Of a stretch of DNA of 7,283 nt, positions 5,604 through 7,283 are shown piece by piece. This stretch comes from Pseudomonadota bacterium (GTDB lineage: Bacteria; Pseudomonadota; Alphaproteobacteria; SMXQ01). The stretch spans positions 1 through 7,283 of the forward strand of contig JADFPK010000088.1 in assembly GCA_022562375.1 (NCBI GenBank). The letters run 5' to 3'. Positions within the stretch are counted from its first letter, which is position 1; each line of letters starts with the position of its first letter. Position numbers and translations under genes: made by a program. The notes below the pieces were generated by a model that did not search any database, was not told the DNA's origin, and saw nothing but the letters and a program-made list of their open reading frames with translations.

Positions 5604-6617
5604 TCAGGCGGCGCCGGCGAGCGGCAGGTTGACCAGCAGGTTCTGGGGCTTGAGGCGGCACAGATTGTCCCCGTCCATCGCCAGGCCGAGATAGACCGGC
5701 TTGCCGGCGAGGTCCGGGCGCATCAGGGCGGGATCCTTGAATTCGAGGCGGAACAAGGTGATCAGTTGGCGGCGGCGTTCGTCGGTAAGTTCCTTGCCCT
5801 CATAGAGATCGTTGAGGATGGCCGTCGCCTCGGCGTCGAGCCCGACATGCCAGGTCCAGCGTTCGTCGCTGATTTCCTCCACCGGCTCGATGGTGACGCC
5901 GGCGCCGGTGAAATGGTCGACCCAGGCCTCGAGCACGCGGCACAGCCGGTCCTGTCCGGCGCGCCCGAAACTGAAGTCGAGCACGGTATCGTGGTCCTCG
6001 TCGCGTTGCCAATAGAGCGCGCCGTTGTCCTCGTTCAGCACGTCGAGCTCGACGCTTTGCGTCGGGATCTGGGCCTCGGCCAGCAAGCGGCCGAGATTGC
6101 CGAAACCGCCGGTGACATTCGCCATCTCCACGGTCTCCTCGTCGGCCAGCAGGATGGCGCCCTCGTGCAGGCCGACCGTCTGGCCGCGGAAAAACAGCTC
6201 CGCCGCCCGGAGGCGGATGGGATCGGCGCAGCCCTCGAGTATGTTGCGCAGGATCACGCGGGTCATCTGATGGATGAACAGCGGCGGCACCGTCACCCGC
6301 CCCTTGCGGAAGAGGTTGAGATAGCACCCCTCGACCGTTCCCGCCTCGATAAGCAGATCGCGGAAGGCGAGAACGACCTCATAGTTCTCGCGCGCGTCGG
6401 CGTCGGCAATCGCGCCGATGCGCCCGGCCTTAACGCTGAGCCGGGGCTCGGCGAGCAAATCCTTATGGAGGGCGATTTCGGCTTCGCAGGACTCCGCCAC
6501 CGGTTCCATCTCCGGCCGGCGCAAATAGGCCCGCAGGAACGCCTCGGTCACGGCCATGTTGCCGTCGCCGTCCCGCTCCAGCAGGTTAAATCCCGAGGAC
6601 CGCCAGAAATCATCCAT
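5604..6617 (-). CDS. DUF6352-type protein of unknown function
   Basis: A 337-residue soluble protein with no signal peptide or membrane segment. The N-terminus MDDFWRSSGFNLLERDGDGNMAVTE (1-25) and the pattern FLRAYLRRPE are what I associate with the DUF6352 family of alphaproteobacteria; no biochemical function is known to me. Other recognisable stretches are VPPLFIHQMTRVILRNIL, ELFFRGQTVGLHEGAILLADEE and, at the end, PVYLGLAMDGDNLCRLKPQNLLVN. No catalytic motif or cofactor site is evident. Composition is rich in D/E and typical of the cytoplasm. The ATG at 6617 fits the family start; an in-frame ATG at 6629 would add MISG, which exists only because of a 16-bp tandem duplication here. No good Shine-Dalgarno sequence is visible. 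An IS element begins about 50 bp upstream, so native promoter or operon partners have been displaced, and expression is doubtful. Downstream, 4 bp separate its stop from the palindromic element. Confidence 0.78.
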   Translation of the reverse strand: MDDFWRSSGFNLLERDGDGNMAVTEAFLRAYLRRPEMEPVAESCEAEIALHKDLLAEPRLSVKAGRIGAIADADARENYEVVLAFRDLLIEAGTVEGCYLNLFRKGRVTVPPLFIHQMTRVILRNILEGCADPIRLRAAELFFRGQTVGLHEGAILLADEETVEMANVTGGFGNLGRLLAEAQIPTQSVELDVLNEDNGALYWQRDEDHDTVLDFSFGRAGQDRLCRVLEAWVDHFTGAGVTIEPVEEISDERWTWHVGLDAEATAILNDLYEGKELTDERRRQLITLFRLEFKDPALMRPDLAGKPVYLGLAMDGDNLCRLKPQNLLVNLPLAGAA

Positions 6618-6634
6618 GCCAGAAATCATCCATG
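6603..6634. repeat. Perfect 16-bp tandem duplication at a start codon
   Basis: CCAGAAATCATCCATG occurs at 6603-6618 and again, head to tail without spacer, at 6619-6634. On the minus strand each copy reads CATGGATGATTTCTGG, so the start ATG plus the codons for MDDFW are doubled. Because 16 is not a multiple of 3 the upstream copy is out of frame: it encodes MDDFWHG and stops at TGA 6612-6610, overlapping the real start at 6617-6615. Slipped-strand duplication is the simplest origin. Confidence 0.9.
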
Positions 6635-6715
6635 ATCGAAGGATACCGCTGAATGGCGCGGCGGCCTAGGGCCTGTGGACAATAAAGGGGATTCCCAAAT
6701 GCGCCGGATTGTGAT

Positions 6716-6748
6716 TCAAGACTGTTTTTTGCAAGGAGGCAGTCTTGA
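6716..6748 (+). promoter_or_regulatory. Hairpin sequestering the transposase start codon
   Basis: TCAAGACTG (6716-6724) is perfectly complementary to CAGTCTTGA (6740-6748). The 15-nt loop contains the strong Shine-Dalgarno AAGGAGG (6733-6739), while the TTG start codon (6745-6747) is paired in the stem. In mRNA this would limit initiation. Comparable structures in IS10, IS50 and IS200 protect against transposase synthesis from read-through transcripts. Confidence 0.55.
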
Positions 6749-7113
6749 TACGCACAGTTTTGTCGGACGCGCAGTGGGATCGGATCAAGGATTCGGTGCC
6801 GGGCAAGGACACCGACCGTGGCATGACGGGCCGGGACAACCGGCTGTTCGTGGAGGCGGTGCTGTGGGTGGCGCGCACGGGGGCGCCGTGGCGCGACCTG
6901 CCGGCGGAGGCCGGCAACTGGAACAGCACCTTCCGGCGCTTCTCGCGCTGGTCGAAGGCCGGCGTTTGGGAGAGTCTTTTCAAGGCCTTGGCCGATGATC
7001 CCGACTTCGAATACGTCATCCTCGATAGCACCATCGTGCGCGCCCATCAACACTCGGCCGGCGCAAAAGGGGGGCTCAAAATCAGGCCATCGGGCGTTCG
7101 CGCGGCGGGCTGA
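6745..7113 (+). CDS. IS5-family transposase, first frame (OrfA)
   Basis: The first of two overlapping frames of an IS427-like transposase, 122 residues. It starts at TTG, supported by AAGGAGG with 5-nt spacing and by the family-like N-terminus MIRTVLSDAQWDRI. Residues about 5-82 form the DUF4096-type N-terminal domain of IS4/IS5 transposases: DNRLFVEAVLWVARTGAPWRDLP, then WNSTFRRFSRWSKAGVWESLF. D94 in LDSTIVRAH is the first aspartate of the DDE catalytic triad. After SAGAKGG (104-110) the sequence departs from the family and ends 12 residues later; the homologous continuation is in the -1 frame. The product alone lacks two of the three catalytic acids, so it is either a regulatory short form or, through frameshifting, the N-terminus of the active enzyme. 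It points away from the DUF6352-type gene. Confidence 0.9.
   Translation: MIRTVLSDAQWDRIKDSVPGKDTDRGMTGRDNRLFVEAVLWVARTGAPWRDLPAEAGNWNSTFRRFSRWSKAGVWESLFKALADDPDFEYVILDSTIVRAHQHSAGAKGGLKIRPSGVRAAG
7065..7074 (+). other. A4G6 run, probable programmed -1 frameshift site
   Basis: AAAAGGGGGG lies exactly where the two transposase frames join; zero-frame codons are GCA AAA GGG GGG CTC. A -1 slip on GGG gives ...AKGG-A-QNQAIGRSRGG, the continuation expected for IS427-like transposases. The second frame opens only at 7029, after a TAG at 7026-7028, and has no ATG, GTG or TTG before the junction, so it needs frameshifting or slippage in transcription. Confidence 0.7.
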
Positions 7114-7283
7114 GCACCAAGCTGCACATCGCCGTGGACGCCCTCGGCAACCCGCTGCGTATCCGCTTGACCCCCGGCCAGCGACACGAGATGACGCAGG
7201 CCGAAGCGCTTCTCCAAGGGCTGCCCGTCGCCATCCTGATCGCCGACACCGCGTTCGACGCCGATGCCTTCAGGGCGCACTTG
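7077..7283 (+). CDS. IS5-family transposase, second frame (OrfB, partial)
   Basis: From CAA at 7077 the frame encodes QNQAIGRSRGGLSTKLHIAV and continues with DALGNPLRIRLTPGQRHEMTQ to the window edge, 69 codons without a stop. This is the catalytic core of IS427-like transposases; the aspartate in LIADTAFDAD (codon 7245-7247) is the second DDE residue. The third acid and the right end lie outside. There is no start codon of its own before the conserved region, so it is presumably made only as a fusion with the first frame. The start given is the first conserved codon after the junction, not an initiation codon. Confidence 0.85.

Larger units (their letters stand above)
6669..7283 (+). mobile_element. 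IS5-family (IS427-like) insertion sequence, left part
   Basis: The element is defined by the split transposase at 6745 onward. The left end is most likely at GGGCCTGTGGAC, beginning at 6669 after CTA (6666-6668), consistent with the TA/CTAG-type targets of IS427-like elements and with about 75 bp of non-coding end before the transposase. The exact terminus is not proven because the right inverted repeat lies beyond the window. The interval 6669-6744 holds no gene. Confidence 0.75.

Noticed and set aside
5397..6635. Plus-strand open frame of 412 codons spanning the palindromic element and the DUF6352-type gene
   Set aside because: It starts inside a hairpin of the repeat element and is otherwise antisense to a coherent gene.
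6610..7053. Minus-strand open frame of 147 codons ending in MDDFWHG
   Set aside because: Most of it is antisense to the transposase; its recognisable end is only the duplicated start of the DUF6352-type gene.
1..7283. tRNA, rRNA or CRISPR array
   Set aside because: I saw no cloverleaf with a conserved T-arm, no rRNA words, and no regularly spaced direct repeats.

Overview
The window looks like a piece of a high-GC alphaproteobacterial genome, possibly Rhodospirillales-like. The evidence is strong G/C third-position bias, the types of gene present (a PuuA-like glutamine synthetase relative, an IS427-type IS5 element, a DUF6352-type protein) and long antisense open frames typical of GC-rich coding DNA. 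The lineage is an inference; no rRNA or marker gene is present.

Positions 1-4985 hold four minus-strand genes in one probable operon, transcribed right to left. In order of transcription they are a glutamine synthetase-family ligase (3618-4985), an NAD(P)-dependent aldehyde dehydrogenase (2172-3563), a group III iron-containing alcohol dehydrogenase (959-2137) and the N-terminal 313 residues of a dimethylglycine/sarcosine dehydrogenase-type flavoprotein (1-941, running off the window). Gaps between genes are only 17-54 bp. Together they suggest catabolism of an amine or amino alcohol: gamma-glutamylation of the amine, oxidation of alcohol to aldehyde to acid, and flavin-dependent C-N oxidation, possibly with one-carbon transfer. 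The substrate is not determined by the sequence. A palindrome with an additional half-site lies just upstream of the ligase gene and is a candidate operator.

Positions 4986-5603 form a mosaic intergenic region. It holds the ligase leader, a GC-rich stem-loop, a 48-codon remnant resembling the C-terminus of an aldo/keto reductase, and a compact 268-bp element (5332-5599). That element has imperfect 32/33-bp terminal inverted repeats and two related hairpins in opposite orientation, so that its two halves are themselves an imperfect inverted repeat. It looks like a non-autonomous palindromic (MITE- or REPIN-like) element and is the most unusual object in the window.

Positions 5604-6617 (minus strand) encode a DUF6352-type protein of unknown function. 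Its start region carries a perfect 16-bp tandem duplication that doubles the start codon and its first codons. About 35 bp further upstream begins an IS5-family (IS427-like) insertion sequence on the plus strand, which cuts the gene off from its former upstream neighbourhood. The IS transposase is split into two frames joined by a probable programmed -1 frameshift at an A4G6 run. Its TTG start codon lies in the stem of a hairpin whose loop contains the Shine-Dalgarno sequence. The IS continues past the right edge.
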